Source: Catellatospora bangladeshensis (GTDB lineage Bacteria; Actinomycetota; Actinomycetes; Mycobacteriales; Micromonosporaceae). From it: a stretch of DNA of 64,000 nt. The stretch spans positions 1-64,000 of the forward strand of contig NZ_BONF01000004.1 in assembly GCF_016862575.1 (NCBI RefSeq), in the 5' to 3' direction. Within the stretch, counting starts at the first letter, position 1; each line of letters opens with the position of its first letter. Shown piece by piece: positions 29,324 through 37,941 of this stretch. Position numbers and translations under genes: made by a program. The notes under the pieces were generated by a model that saw nothing but the letters and a program-made list of their open reading frames with translations, did not search any database and was not told where the DNA came from.

Positions 29324-29346
29324 TTCGAGCGCGGGTGGGGTGGATC

Positions 29347-30084
29347 GTGACGGACGAGCGGCGCGAGCAGATCGCGGCGAACCTGGCGGCGGTACGCGAG
29401 CGCATCGCGGCCGCCGCGGCGAAGGCGGGCCGGGACCCGCGCGAGATCACCCTGGTCGCCGTGACCAAGACCTACCCGGCCGCCGACGTGCTGCACCTGG
29501 CCGCGCTCGGCGTCACCGACGTGGGCGAGAACCGTGACCAGGAGGCGGCCCCCAAGGCGGCCGAGACCGCGGCGGCAGGGGCGGACCTGCGCTGGCACTT
29601 CATCGGGCAGCTGCAGCGCAACAAGGCCCGCTCCGTGGCCTCGTACGCGGCGATGGTGCACTCGGTCGACTCGGTGCGCCTGGCGTCCGCCCTGGACGCC
29701 GCCGCGGCGCGCGCGGCCGGCGAGGGCCGCCCCGGCCCGCTGGACGCGCTGGTGCAGCTCAGTGTGGACGGTGACCCGGAGCGCGGCGGCGCGCTGGCCG
29801 AGGGCGACGATCCGGATCGCGGGCTGCGGCGGGTGGCGGCGGCGCTGGCCGAGGCCGCCCACCTGCGGCTGCGCGGCGTGATGGCGGTGGCGCCGCTGGA
29901 CTGGGCGGCCGAGCGGGCGTTCGCGGAGGTGGCCCGGTGCGCCGCGCTGATCCGGGCGGAGCATCCTGATGCGACGGTGGTCTCCGCGGGCATGAGCGAC
30001 GATCTGGACGAGGCCGTGGCGTGCGGCGCGACACATGTGCGCATCGGCAGCGCATTGCTCGGAATGCGACCACCCCTGCGGTAG
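29347..30084 (+). CDS. YggS/PLPBP family pyridoxal phosphate-binding protein
   Basis: A 245-residue alanine racemase-fold protein of the PLP homeostasis family. The Schiff-base lysine is Lys41 in VAVTKTYPA; VGENRDQEA, HFIGQLQRNK and the C-terminal SAGMSDDLDEAV plus THVRIGSALLG follow the family closely. Members buffer PLP and affect amino acid metabolism; no enzymatic activity is established. GTG at 29347 chosen; another GTG four codons upstream is possible. It lies in the ftsZ-sepF interval where ylmE sits in other Gram-positives. The pgeF/ylmD gene often found before it is absent here. Confidence 0.93.
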   Translation: MTDERREQIAANLAAVRERIAAAAAKAGRDPREITLVAVTKTYPAADVLHLAALGVTDVGENRDQEAAPKAAETAAAGADLRWHFIGQLQRNKARSVASYAAMVHSVDSVRLASALDAAAARAAGEGRPGPLDALVQLSVDGDPERGGALAEGDDPDRGLRRVAAALAEAAHLRLRGVMAVAPLDWAAERAFAEVARCAALIRAEHPDATVVSAGMSDDLDEAVACGATHVRIGSALLGMRPPLR

Positions 30085-30252
30085 CCTGGCGGCGAGGCAC
30101 CGAAATTACACGAGTGTGGTTAACCCATGTGAGTGAAGATGTAGGTGCGGCAGGCACCGGCCTCGTGGCGGGCTTTATGGAGAGCCGGTGGCTGCGCGAG
30201 AGCGGCACAGGCACGGGGGTTTGTGCCGCACGGCGGACGGAGGGGCGCGGCA

Positions 30253-31011
30253 ATGGGCGCACTGCGGAAGGCGGGTGTCTGGCTCGGGCTGGTCGAGGAC
30301 GATGACGAGCACGAGTACGACGACGCTGCCTACGACAAGGGATACACCTCCGGTTACCGCGACCGCGGGGGCCGCCGCGACCGGGCGGAGGACCGCTACT
30401 CGCGTGACGGGGGTCGGTACAACGACGACTTCGAGGACGACGACGACCTGGACGAGGCGCCGTCGGTGCCGCGCACCCGCATGGCGGTCGACCGCAGCGG
30501 CTCGGCCCGGCTGGAGGCCGCGCGCGAGTCGGCGCGGGCCGAGGCCACGCGGCTGAACGTGGAGGCGCGCCTGGAGGCGGCGCGGGCCGAGCGGGCCACC
30601 GTGCGCCCGATCACCCGTCCGCTGACCGCCGCGCCGGCCGCGTCGGCCACCACCACCGCCACGCGGGACAACCTGGCGCTCGCGCCCCAGGTGCAGCCCC
30701 AGCAGCGGGTGGCGCCGCCGGTCGAGGACGACCGCCGGCCGCAGATCACCACGCTGCATCCCACCACGTACAACGAGGCGCGGCAGATCGGGGAGCGGTT
30801 CCGGGACGGCACGCCGGTGATCATGAACCTTACGGAGATGGACGAGGCGGACGCCAAGCGTCTGGTTGACTTCGCGGCGGGACTCGCATTCGGGTTGCGG
30901 GGTACGATCGAGCGCGTCACCAACCGGGTGTTCCTGCTCTCACCGGCCAATGTCCAGGTCACCGCCGAGGACAAGGCCAAGATCGCCGAGGGTGGGTACC
31001 TCAACCAGTAA
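30253..31011 (+). CDS. sepF: Cell division protein SepF
   Basis: A 252-residue SepF, a membrane anchor for FtsZ. The N-terminal amphipathic helix is [17 protein letters not shown] long, acidic and then Ala/Arg-rich linker (residues ~15-160) follows. The conserved SepF core begins at [17 protein letters not shown] and contains [19 protein letters not shown] and [14 protein letters not shown]. The ATG at 30253 has GAGGGG upstream. The linker is longer than in Bacillus, normal for actinobacteria. The upstream gap holds GGTTAACC (30118-30125), a palindrome in an AT-rich patch that may mark the promoter. Confidence 0.95.
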   Translation: MGALRKAGVWLGLVEDDDEHEYDDAAYDKGYTSGYRDRGGRRDRAEDRYSRDGGRYNDDFEDDDDLDEAPSVPRTRMAVDRSGSARLEAARESARAEATRLNVEARLEAARAERATVRPITRPLTAAPAASATTTATRDNLALAPQVQPQQRVAPPVEDDRRPQITTLHPTTYNEARQIGERFRDGTPVIMNLTEMDEADAKRLVDFAAGLAFGLRGTIERVTNRVFLLSPANVQVTAEDKAKIAEGGYLNQ

Positions 31012-31040
31012 GCCAGCCCTACCGAGGGACGCCGACTGTC

Positions 31041-31337
31041 GTGTTTTCGCCTGTCCTGCAGGTCGCCTATCTCGCGATCTACCTGTTCTACCTGGTGCTC
31101 CTGGCCAGGTTCGTGATGGGCTACGTGCTCTCCTTCAGCAGGCGCTGGCAGCCGGCCCGTGGGTCGGCTGCCGCGCTCGAAGTGGTGTGGAGCGTCACTG
31201 ATCCGCCTCTCAAAGCGTTGAGGCGTGTGATCCCACCGTTGCGCATTGGTACCGTGAGCATCGACCTGAGCTCCATCGTCCTGTTGATTATCCTTTTAGT
31301 GCTGATGATTATCGTTCGGAGCCTGATCCTCGGGTGA
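31041..31337 (+). CDS. yggT: YggT family membrane protein
   Basis: A 98-residue protein with two membrane helices (residues ~8-32 and ~73-96) and the YggT signature VTDPPLKALRRVIPPLRIG between them. GTG start 29 nt after sepF. In Gram-positive bacteria the gene regularly lies between sepF and divIVA and is linked to division and envelope shape; function otherwise undefined. Confidence 0.93.
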   Translation: MFSPVLQVAYLAIYLFYLVLLARFVMGYVLSFSRRWQPARGSAAALEVVWSVTDPPLKALRRVIPPLRIGTVSIDLSSIVLLIILLVLMIIVRSLILG

Positions 31338-31391
31338 CCCCCACCCGTTGATCGGACGCCGACGCGGCCGCGACTGACCCGAGGAGTTTCG

Positions 31392-32171
31392 ATGCCGCTC
31401 ACCCCGGCCGACGTGCACAACGTCGCCTTTAAAAAGCCTCCGATCGGCAAGCGGGGGTATGACGAGGAGGAGGTCGACGCCTTCCTTGATGAGGTTGAGC
31501 GCGAACTCGCCCGTCTGATCGAAGAGAACAGTGAGCTGCGCATGCAGGCCGAGCGCGGTGGCGGTGGCCGCCCGGTCGGTCCCGGCGGGCCCGACCCGCG
31601 CCTGGCGGCCGAGCTCAACGAGATGAAGGCGCAGCTCGACCGCATGCAGCGGGACAAGTCGGCCGCCGAGCAGGCCGCCCGCGCCATGCAGAACGAGCTG
31701 GAGCAGCTGCGCGGCGGCGGCATGGCGGCCGCGGCGGCCATGTCCGGCCCGGAGGGCGAGCAGCAGGCGCTGCGCGTGCTGATGATGGCCCAGCGCACCG
31801 CCGACGACCACGTGTCGGACGCGCGCCGCGAGGCCGACAAGGTGCTGTCCGAGGCCCGCTCCAAGGCGGAGGAGGTCACGCGCGACGCGCGGGCCAAGGC
31901 CGACGCGCTGGAGCGCGACGCCCGCCAGCGCCACCAGGAGGCGATCAGCGGCCTGGACGCCAAGCGCACGGCGCTGCAGCAGCACATCGACACGCTCAAG
32001 CAGTTCGAGCGGGAGTACCGCACGCGCCTGAAGGCGTACCTGGAGAGCCAGCTGCGCGACCTCGAGGGCCGTGGGCAGAGCCTCGAGGCCGAGATCGGCC
32101 GTGGCGAGGACCGCCCGGCGGGCTCGGGCGGCCTGGCCGCCGCGGGCTCGGGCTCCTTCAACGGCCGCTGA
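31392..32171 (+). CDS. divIVA: Polar growth protein DivIVA/Wag31
   Basis: A 259-residue coiled-coil protein. The N-terminal lipid-binding domain reads [17 protein letters not shown], then [16 protein letters not shown] Gly/Pro-rich break at residues ~58-72 separates it from a long coiled coil (~residues 75-240, many Ala/Arg/Glu heptads). In mycelial and mycobacterial actinobacteria DivIVA marks poles and directs tip growth; the length is close to Wag31. RBS GAGGAG upstream. Last gene of the dcw run. Confidence 0.96.
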   Translation: MPLTPADVHNVAFKKPPIGKRGYDEEEVDAFLDEVERELARLIEENSELRMQAERGGGGRPVGPGGPDPRLAAELNEMKAQLDRMQRDKSAAEQAARAMQNELEQLRGGGMAAAAAMSGPEGEQQALRVLMMAQRTADDHVSDARREADKVLSEARSKAEEVTRDARAKADALERDARQRHQEAISGLDAKRTALQQHIDTLKQFEREYRTRLKAYLESQLRDLEGRGQSLEAEIGRGEDRPAGSGGLAAAGSGSFNGR

Positions 32172-32549
32172 TCCGGCCAGGTCACCCGCGCCGCGCGACG
32201 CGTCCCGGGGCGGTCCGCCCTGACGGCGGGCCGCCGGGACGTGCCGGCGCGGGCCGACCCGAGCACCACAGAGCTTGACCAGCACCACCGGCTTCACCAG
32301 CACCACCAGTAACTCACCCCTCCAGCGCCACCGCGGCAGCCTCACCCCTCGACAGCTGCCGTTCGCACGCAGATGGAAGAACGAGCCCGGACAGGGCCGG
32401 CCGGCACACGCCGGCACGGTGGCCCGGGTTCGCCGGTGCGGGACCCTCCCGTGTCGGAGTGAGAAGACGGGTTCGCAGCCGCCCGGTCCCCCCGGACGGC
32501 CTGCCTGCCCTTCGACACCTGGATCTAGCCGACGCGGCGGGGGTGAGCT
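32172..32549. other. 378-bp non-coding gap with terminator-like stem
   Basis: A stem with an 8-bp outer helix (CGTCCCGG with CCGGGACG, 32201-32241) lies 30 nt past the divIVA stop and may terminate the dcw transcript. Two copies of CCAGCACCACC at 32279 and 32297 form an 18-bp spaced direct repeat. A 92-codon open frame here has no plausible composition. Nothing else recognised. Confidence 0.5.
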
Positions 32550-33212
32550 GTGATAGTCGCAAGTCTGCTGCTCATCCTCGTTGCCGTTGTGCTGCTCGTG
32601 CTGGGACTCACGGACGGGTCGAGCGGTCTGCTCGTCGGTTCGATCGGTACCAGCCTGCTGGCTGCGGTCGCCCTCGTGGTGGGCGCGCGCCAGGCCGCCG
32701 CCGCCAGGGCCGCGGCGGGCATCCTCGACGACGAGGACGACGAGCAGTTCGACGGTGACGAGGATGACGAACCGGTCGGCCGCCGTGCCGGCGGCCGGGC
32801 CGTGGTGCCGCCCCGGGTCCCGGAGCGGGACGACTGGGACGACGAGCCGGTGCGCCAGCCGGTGCTCGGCCGCACCGAGACCGAACCGATGGCCTCGGGA
32901 TACCAGCAGACCGAGGTGGTCCTGCCCGCGCAGGGCGCCGGTGGGCGGGCCGACGACTTCGACGACGAGGACCCGCCGGACGAGCCCGTGGCGCAGCGGG
33001 TCTCCCCGGCCGACGCCGCCCGGATCGCCCGGATGGGGGCCGAGGTGCTGGTCATCGACGGGCGCCCGCGCTACCACGTGGCGGGCTGCGTGCACCTGCT
33101 GGGCCGCCCGTACGAGCCGCTGCCGGTCTCCGAGGCCGTCGACCTCGGATTCAGCCCGTGCGGGCTGTGCGAGCCGGACAGCGCGCTGCTGGCCGACGCG
33201 CGCCGGGTCTGA
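32550..33212 (+). CDS. Membrane protein with C-terminal Cys-rich (Ada-like) motif
   Basis: A 220-residue protein. Two N-terminal hydrophobic helices (residues 2-22 and ~27-45) are followed by an acidic disordered region (~58-150) and a small C-terminal domain: YHVAGCVHLLGR, then ALDLGF-like sequence and SPCGLCEP. The spacing Cys-His...PCxxCxP resembles the zinc-binding motif of Ada-type and nuclease-associated domains; metal binding is inferred. GTG start. It does not overlap neighbours and is not obviously part of the dcw operon. Exact function unknown. Confidence 0.8.
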   Translation: MIVASLLLILVAVVLLVLGLTDGSSGLLVGSIGTSLLAAVALVVGARQAAAARAAAGILDDEDDEQFDGDEDDEPVGRRAGGRAVVPPRVPERDDWDDEPVRQPVLGRTETEPMASGYQQTEVVLPAQGAGGRADDFDDEDPPDEPVAQRVSPADAARIARMGAEVLVIDGRPRYHVAGCVHLLGRPYEPLPVSEAVDLGFSPCGLCEPDSALLADARRV

Positions 33213-33222
33213 CCACCGGCCC

Positions 33223-33356
33223 GGTCCTCCGGTGTCTCCGCTGATCTCCTCGGGTGGGAGCCGGGAGGGTACGGCGACCGCCCGCGCGGCGCCGCACCGC
33301 TCCCGGCTCCCCGGCGGGACACCGGAGGACCTGCCGTCACGTCCGGTGAGCCGGAC
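33223..33356 (+). other. Nested stem-loop region upstream of the DUF167 gene
   Basis: Outer stem GGTCCTCCGGTGTC (33223-33236) with 33318-33331, perfect 14 bp. Inside it GGGAGCCGGGAG (33256-33267) pairs perfectly with 33300-33311. Directly after comes GTCCGG-tgag-CCGGAC (33341-33356). Together they fill almost the whole gap between two genes. It could be a structured terminator, a regulatory leader or a small RNA. Confidence 0.6.
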
Positions 33357-33370
33357 CGGCACAATGGGCT

Positions 33371-33691
33371 ATGGCACGTGATCGGTCAGCGTCGGTGACA
33401 GAACCCGCCGTTGTCGCGGTCCGGGTCAAACCGGGCGCGGGCCGCACCAGGGTGGGCGGCGCCTACCCGGGGCCGCACGGGCCCGCGCTGATCGTCGCCG
33501 TGCAGGCCCCCGCCGTGGACGGCCGCGCGACCGAGGCGGCCCGCCGGGCGCTGGCCGAGGCGCTGGAGCTGCCGGCCGCGAGCGTCTCCCTGCGCACCGG
33601 CCAGACCAGCCGGGACAAGCTGTTCCTCGTCGCGTCGCCCCCGGCCGATCTCGGCGCCCGCCTGTCCGCGCTGCGCGAGGCGGCACATTGA
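33371..33691 (+). CDS. DUF167 (YggU) family protein
   Basis: A 106-residue protein with the DUF167 pattern: VRVKPGAGRTRVGG at the first strand, VQAPAVDGRATEAARRALAEALELPAASVSL, and SRDKLFLV at the end. A small alpha/beta fold of unknown function. ATG at 33371; CACAAT 5 nt upstream could be a -10 of a leaderless transcript. Overlaps the next gene by 4 nt. Confidence 0.88.
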   Translation: MARDRSASVTEPAVVAVRVKPGAGRTRVGGAYPGPHGPALIVAVQAPAVDGRATEAARRALAEALELPAASVSLRTGQTSRDKLFLVASPPADLGARLSALREAAH

Positions 33692-35184
33692 TCCCGCACC
33701 TGGACGTGGCCCTGCTGATCGGGGCCGCGGTGCTGCTCGTCGCCGTGGCCGCGGTGCGCTGGTCCACCCGCCTGGGCGTGCCGAGTCTGCTGGTCTACCT
33801 CGCGCTCGGCGTGCTGCTGGGCTCGGTCTTCGGCCTCCGGTTCGACGACGCCGAGGTCACCCGGATGCTCGGCACCTGCGCCCTGGTCCTGATCATCGCG
33901 GAGGGCGGCCTCACCGCCCGCTGGACCATGCTGCGTCCCGTGCTGGGCCTGGCCTCGGCGCTGGCCACGGTCGGCGTGGTGGTCAGCGTCGCGGTGGTCG
34001 CGGTCTCCTGCCACTTCCTGCTCGGCTGGGACTGGCGCACCTCGGCGCTGATCGGCGCGGTGCTGTCCTCCACCGACGCGGCGGCGGTCTTCTCCACGCT
34101 GCGCCGGCTGCGGCTGAAGCCGCGGCTGGTGGCCACGCTGGAGGCCGAGTCGGGCATCAACGACGCCCCGGTGGTGCTGCTGGTCATCCTGCTGTCCACG
34201 CGGGCCGAGGTGGGGCCGTGGTGGCTGGAGACGCTGGTCATCTCGTACGAGCTGCTGGCCGGTGCCGTGATCGGCCTGCTGGTCGGCGTGGTGGGCCGGG
34301 AGCTGCTGCGCCGGGCGGCGCTGCCCGCGGCGGGCCTCTACCCGCTGGCCGCGGTCGGGCTGACCGTGCTGGCGTACGCGGGCGGCGCCGTCGCGCACGC
34401 CTCCGGCTTCCTGGCGGTGTACACGGCCGGGGTGGTGCTGGGCAACGCGCGCCTGCCGCACCGGCAGGCGATCCTGGGCTTCGCCGACGGGCTGGCCTGG
34501 CTGTCCCAGATCGGGCTGTTCGTCCTGCTGGGCCTGCTGGTGTCGCCGCCCGGCCTGATCGAGATGCTGGTGCCCGCGGTGGTGGTGGGCGTGGTGCTGA
34601 CGTTCGCGGCCCGGCCGCTGTCGGTGCTGCTGTGCGCGACGCCGTTCGGGGTGGGCTGGCGCGAGCAGGCGTTCCTGTCCTGGGCCGGGTTGCGTGGGGC
34701 GGTGCCGATCGTGCTGGCGACCATCCCGATGGCGCAGCGCATGCCGGGGGCCGAGGCGCTGTTCAACATCGTGTTCGTGCTGGTGGTGCTGTTCACCCTG
34801 GTGCAGGCAGGCACGCTGCCGGAGGTGGCGCGGCGGCTGCGGGTGACCGCCCCGGCCGAGGCGACCGAGCTGCGCGTGGAGACCGCGCCGCTGGAGCGTA
34901 TGCATGCCGACCTGCTGCAGCTGGAGGTGCCGGACGGCTCCGGCCTGGCCGGGGTGCACCTGGACGAGCTGCGGCTGCCGGTGGGCGCGTCGGTGACGCT
35001 GGTGCTGCGGGGCGGTGTCGGGTTCGTCCCGGATCGCGACACCCGGCTCCGGATGGGCGACAGCCTCCTGATCGTGACCACCGAGGCGGTCCGGGATGAG
35101 GCCGAGCGGCGGCTGCGCGCGGTCAGCCGGCGGGGCCGGCTGGCGCACTGGTTCGGGGAGGACGGCCGGGAACACGGTGACTAG
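33688..35184 (+). CDS. CPA1 family cation/proton antiporter with TrkA-C domain
   Basis: A 498-residue membrane protein with about twelve helices (residues 5-385) and a cytosolic RCK/TrkA_C domain at ~405-480. Family marks: LGVLLGSVFG, ALIGAVLSSTDAAAVFSTL, ESGINDAPVV with the ion-binding Asn-Asp pair, and LRGAVPIVLATIP. Most like the K+/H+ antiporters of the NhaP2/CvrA type, which export potassium or other cations; the ion cannot be fixed from sequence. The start is a TTG overlapping the DUF167 stop as TTGA, giving an N-terminus just before the first helix. Confidence 0.9.
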   Translation: MIPHLDVALLIGAAVLLVAVAAVRWSTRLGVPSLLVYLALGVLLGSVFGLRFDDAEVTRMLGTCALVLIIAEGGLTARWTMLRPVLGLASALATVGVVVSVAVVAVSCHFLLGWDWRTSALIGAVLSSTDAAAVFSTLRRLRLKPRLVATLEAESGINDAPVVLLVILLSTRAEVGPWWLETLVISYELLAGAVIGLLVGVVGRELLRRAALPAAGLYPLAAVGLTVLAYAGGAVAHASGFLAVYTAGVVLGNARLPHRQAILGFADGLAWLSQIGLFVLLGLLVSPPGLIEMLVPAVVVGVVLTFAARPLSVLLCATPFGVGWREQAFLSWAGLRGAVPIVLATIPMAQRMPGAEALFNIVFVLVVLFTLVQAGTLPEVARRLRVTAPAEATELRVETAPLERMHADLLQLEVPDGSGLAGVHLDELRLPVGASVTLVLRGGVGFVPDRDTRLRMGDSLLIVTTEAVRDEAERRLRAVSRRGRLAHWFGEDGREHGD

Positions 35185-35330
35185 GTGATATTGTCCCTTT
35201 TGCCAATTTAATGGGAAAGGGAGGGGCCGGGACGGTCGTGTCCGGAGGGCCCATCGGGGCGCATCCGGCCGCGTACGGCGAAAGCGGTCCTGCGCGTTGT
35301 CGCGAAATGGTCAGGCAGCGCGTGGCATGT

Positions 35331-35359
35331 TTGTGGACCGTCCATACGTTCCGTATTCT
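35331..35359 (+). promoter_or_regulatory. Promoter of the DksA-like gene
   Basis: TTGTGG (35331-35336), 17-bp spacer, TATTCT (35354-35359). Predicted start ~35366, leaving a ~54-nt leader. One of the better sigma70-type matches in the window. Confidence 0.6.
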
Positions 35360-35419
35360 TGCCAGCCTATTGGAGTGCGCGGCGTGAGCCGCGCGCCCGT
35401 TTTGCATCTGGGGGACGCC

Positions 35420-36202
35420 ATGGCCGAGAGGACAGGCGGGAGCAAGACCGGAGCGGCGGCGAAGAAGGCCGTCGCGAAGACCACCGCGGCGCCGAAGCGC
35501 TCCGTGAAGACAGTGGCTGCGGGGGCGGCCACGGCAAAGGGGGAATCGGTGACGGCTACCTCAGAGACCTCGCCCGCCAAGCGTGTGAGCGCGAAGGCGC
35601 CCGCGACCGAGCGGAAGACGGCGGCCAAGCCCGCCGCGGCTGCGGCCGACGCCAAGAAGTCGGCCCGCGCCACCACGGCCTCCCGGCGGCCCGCCGCCGG
35701 AGCGGAAGAGAATCCCCCTGCCCAGGCAACGCCGAGCGCCGCCACGTCCGCGGCCGAGGGAGCGACCATGGTCAAACCTGCCGAGTCCAAGACCGCCAGC
35801 CGGACGGCCGCCAAGGCCACCCCGGCGAAGAAGGGTGATCGCAGCGCCGCGGAGACCGAGAAGATCCGGCAGGCGCTCACCGCGCGCCGCGACGAGCTCC
35901 AGGAGGAGTACGACCACACGCTCGTGGAGATCGCCGAACTGCAGCGGGACCGCTTGACCGACTCGGCCGGCGACGACCAGGCCGACACCGGCACCAAGAC
36001 GTTCGAGCGCGAGCAGGAGATCACCCTCGCCAACAACATCCTGGAGCGGATCACCCAGGTCGAGCGCGCATTGGAGCGGCTCGATGAGGGAAGCTACGGG
36101 TGGTGCGAGAAGTGCGGCAACCCGATCCCGGTGGAGCGGCTGGCCGCGTTCCCCTCGGCCACGCTGTGTGTGACGTGCAAGCAGCTGGAGGAGCGCCGCT
36201 GA
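35420..36202 (+). CDS. DksA/TraR zinc finger protein with histone H1-like tail
   Basis: A 260-residue protein of two parts. Residues 1-150 are Lys/Ala-rich with repeated AAKK and AKT motifs, like histone H1 tails or HupS-type extensions, probably nucleic-acid binding. Residues ~155-260 are DksA/TraR-like: a coiled coil ([18 protein letters not shown]...) and a C4 zinc finger CEKCG...CVTC at the C-terminus. TraR/DksA proteins bind RNA polymerase through the secondary channel; in actinobacteria related proteins resemble RbpA-independent regulators of unknown effect. The ATG at 35420 follows a good promoter; the GGGGG just upstream is the likely ribosome site. Confidence 0.85.
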   Translation: MAERTGGSKTGAAAKKAVAKTTAAPKRSVKTVAAGAATAKGESVTATSETSPAKRVSAKAPATERKTAAKPAAAAADAKKSARATTASRRPAAGAEENPPAQATPSAATSAAEGATMVKPAESKTASRTAAKATPAKKGDRSAAETEKIRQALTARRDELQEEYDHTLVEIAELQRDRLTDSAGDDQADTGTKTFEREQEITLANNILERITQVERALERLDEGSYGWCEKCGNPIPVERLAAFPSATLCVTCKQLEERR

Positions 36203-36207
36203 CCACG

Positions 36208-36213
36208 TAAGGT
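36208..36213 (+). promoter_or_regulatory. lspA: Candidate -10 before lspA
   Basis: TAAGGT ends 9 nt before the GTG at 36223. The same hexamer precedes murE in the same way. Weak evidence alone. Confidence 0.3.
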
Positions 36214-36222
36214 GGTCGCGGC

Positions 36223-36960
36223 GTGAACGGCAGGGCGCAGCAGCGCCCGGGACAGGGGAGTGTGTCGGTGGAACAGGCGGACCAGAGGGAACCGGAACAC
36301 TCCCCAAGCCGGATCGGCCGCGGCAAGGCGGTCGGGATCTTCGCGGCGATGGCGGTGTTCGCCCTCGGGCTGGACGTGGCCACCAAGGAGTGGGCGACGA
36401 AGCTGGACCCGGACGAGCCGATCCGGCTGCTGGGCGGCGCCGTCTACATGTCGCTGACCCGCAACAGCGGCGCGGCGTTCAGCCTCTTCGCCGACCACAC
36501 CTACATCTTCCCGATCATCGCGGTCGGCGTGCTCTGCTGGATCGGGTGGATGGCCCGCCAGCTGCGCTCGCTGCCCTGGGCGCTGGCGCTGGGCATGGTG
36601 CTCGGCGGTGTGGTGGGCAACCTGCTCGACCGCATCTTCCGGGCGCCGGCCCCGTTCCACGGGCACGTGGTGGACTTCATCAGCGTGTTCGATCCGCACG
36701 GGCAGGCCTTCCCGATCTTCAACGTGGCGGACATGGCCCTGGTCGGCGGCGTGAGCCTGGCGATCCTGCTGGAACTGCTCGGCCGCCAGCGCGACGGCAC
36801 CCGGATCACCTCCGGCAAGGACGACGACGCCCAGGCCGCCGACCTGCACGCGCAGCGCCGCGGCCAGGCCCAGCACGAGGTGCGGGCGCTGGGCGACCCG
36901 CGCGACCCGGCTTCGGCCAGCGTCCCGACCGACCCGCGCTCCCAGGCGTGGGGCGCATGA
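36223..36960 (+). CDS. lspA: Lipoprotein signal peptidase (signal peptidase II)
   Basis: A 245-residue membrane aspartyl protease that removes signal peptides from prolipoproteins. Four helices; catalytic Asp136 in [10 protein letters not shown] and Asp170 in FNVADMAL; the [10 protein letters not shown] motif is conserved. It has unusual extra length: ~30 polar residues before helix 1 and a ~55-residue polar, charged C-terminal tail. Start taken at GTG 36223; GTG 36268, preceded by GGGGAG 7 nt upstream, would remove 15 residues and is a real alternative. Overlaps rluD (ATGA). Confidence 0.93.
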   Translation: MNGRAQQRPGQGSVSVEQADQREPEHSPSRIGRGKAVGIFAAMAVFALGLDVATKEWATKLDPDEPIRLLGGAVYMSLTRNSGAAFSLFADHTYIFPIIAVGVLCWIGWMARQLRSLPWALALGMVLGGVVGNLLDRIFRAPAPFHGHVVDFISVFDPHGQAFPIFNVADMALVGGVSLAILLELLGRQRDGTRITSGKDDDAQAADLHAQRRGQAQHEVRALGDPRDPASASVPTDPRSQAWGA

Positions 36961-37895
36961 GCCTGCGCGGTGAGAGCCGCTCCCTGCCGGTGCCCGACGG
37001 GCTCGACGGCATGCGGCTGGACCAGGCGGTGTCCCGGCTGTTCGGGCTGTCCCGCACCGCGGCGGCGACCCTGGTGGAGGCCGGCGACGCGCTCGTCGAC
37101 GGCGTGCCCCGGGGCAAGTCGGACAAGGTGACCGGCGGCAGCTGGCTGGAGGTGACCCTGCCCGCCCCGCCCACCGCCCCCGAGGTGGTCGCCGAGCGGG
37201 TCGAGGGCCTGCGGATCATCCACAGCGACGACGACATCGTCGTGGTCGACAAGCCGGTCGGGGTGGCCGCCCACCCCAGCCCCGGCTGGACCGGCCCCAC
37301 CGTGATCGGCGGGCTGGCCGCGATGGGCCAGACCGTCGCCACCAGCGGCGCCGCCGAGCGCCAGGGCGTGGTGCACCGCCTCGACGTGGGCACCACCGGC
37401 CTGATGGTGGTGGCCAAGAGCGAGTCGGCGTACAGCGCGCTCAAGTGGGCGTTCAAGCACCGGGAGGTGGACAAGCGCTACCACGCGGTGGTGCAGGGCC
37501 ACCTCGACCCGCTGCGCGGCACGGTCGACGCCCCCATCGACCGGCACCCGACGCACGACTGGAAGTTCGCGGTGATGTCGGGCGGCAAGCCCAGCATCAC
37601 CCACTACGACACGCTGGAGGCCTTCCCCGCCGCCAGCCTCGTCGACATCAAGCTGGAGACCGGGCGCACCCACCAGATCCGGGTGCACTTCTCCGCACTG
37701 CGCCACCCCTGCGTAGGCGATCTGACCTACGGCGCTGATCCGACCCTCGCCGCCCGCCTCGGCCTGCACCGGCAGTGGCTGCACGCGCGCGAGCTCAGTT
37801 TCATCCACCCCGGCACCGGACTAGAGGTCCGGTTCGTCAGCGAGTACCCACCGGACCTGGCGCAGGCGCTCACGCTGCTGCGCGAGGCCGGCTGA
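36957..37895 (+). CDS. rluD: Ribosomal large subunit pseudouridine synthase RluD-type
   Basis: A 312-residue RluA-family enzyme. N-terminal S4 RNA-binding domain ([21 protein letters not shown]), then the catalytic domain with [10 protein letters not shown] (Asp143 nucleophile) and the GRTHQIRVH motif. The lspA-rluD pairing with a 4-nt overlap is common across bacteria and supports the RluD rather than RluC call. Confidence 0.93.
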   Translation: MSLRGESRSLPVPDGLDGMRLDQAVSRLFGLSRTAAATLVEAGDALVDGVPRGKSDKVTGGSWLEVTLPAPPTAPEVVAERVEGLRIIHSDDDIVVVDKPVGVAAHPSPGWTGPTVIGGLAAMGQTVATSGAAERQGVVHRLDVGTTGLMVVAKSESAYSALKWAFKHREVDKRYHAVVQGHLDPLRGTVDAPIDRHPTHDWKFAVMSGGKPSITHYDTLEAFPAASLVDIKLETGRTHQIRVHFSALRHPCVGDLTYGADPTLAARLGLHRQWLHARELSFIHPGTGLEVRFVSEYPPDLAQALTLLREAG

Positions 37896-37941
37896 CACGC
37901 GCTCGCGCCCCCCGCGCGAGGCCGGACGAGAGGAACGCCGG

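Noticed and set aside
32275..32553. A 92-codon gene between divIVA and the next gene
   Set aside because: No ribosome site, Pro/Arg/Ser-rich composition, no match to a family; treated as non-coding.
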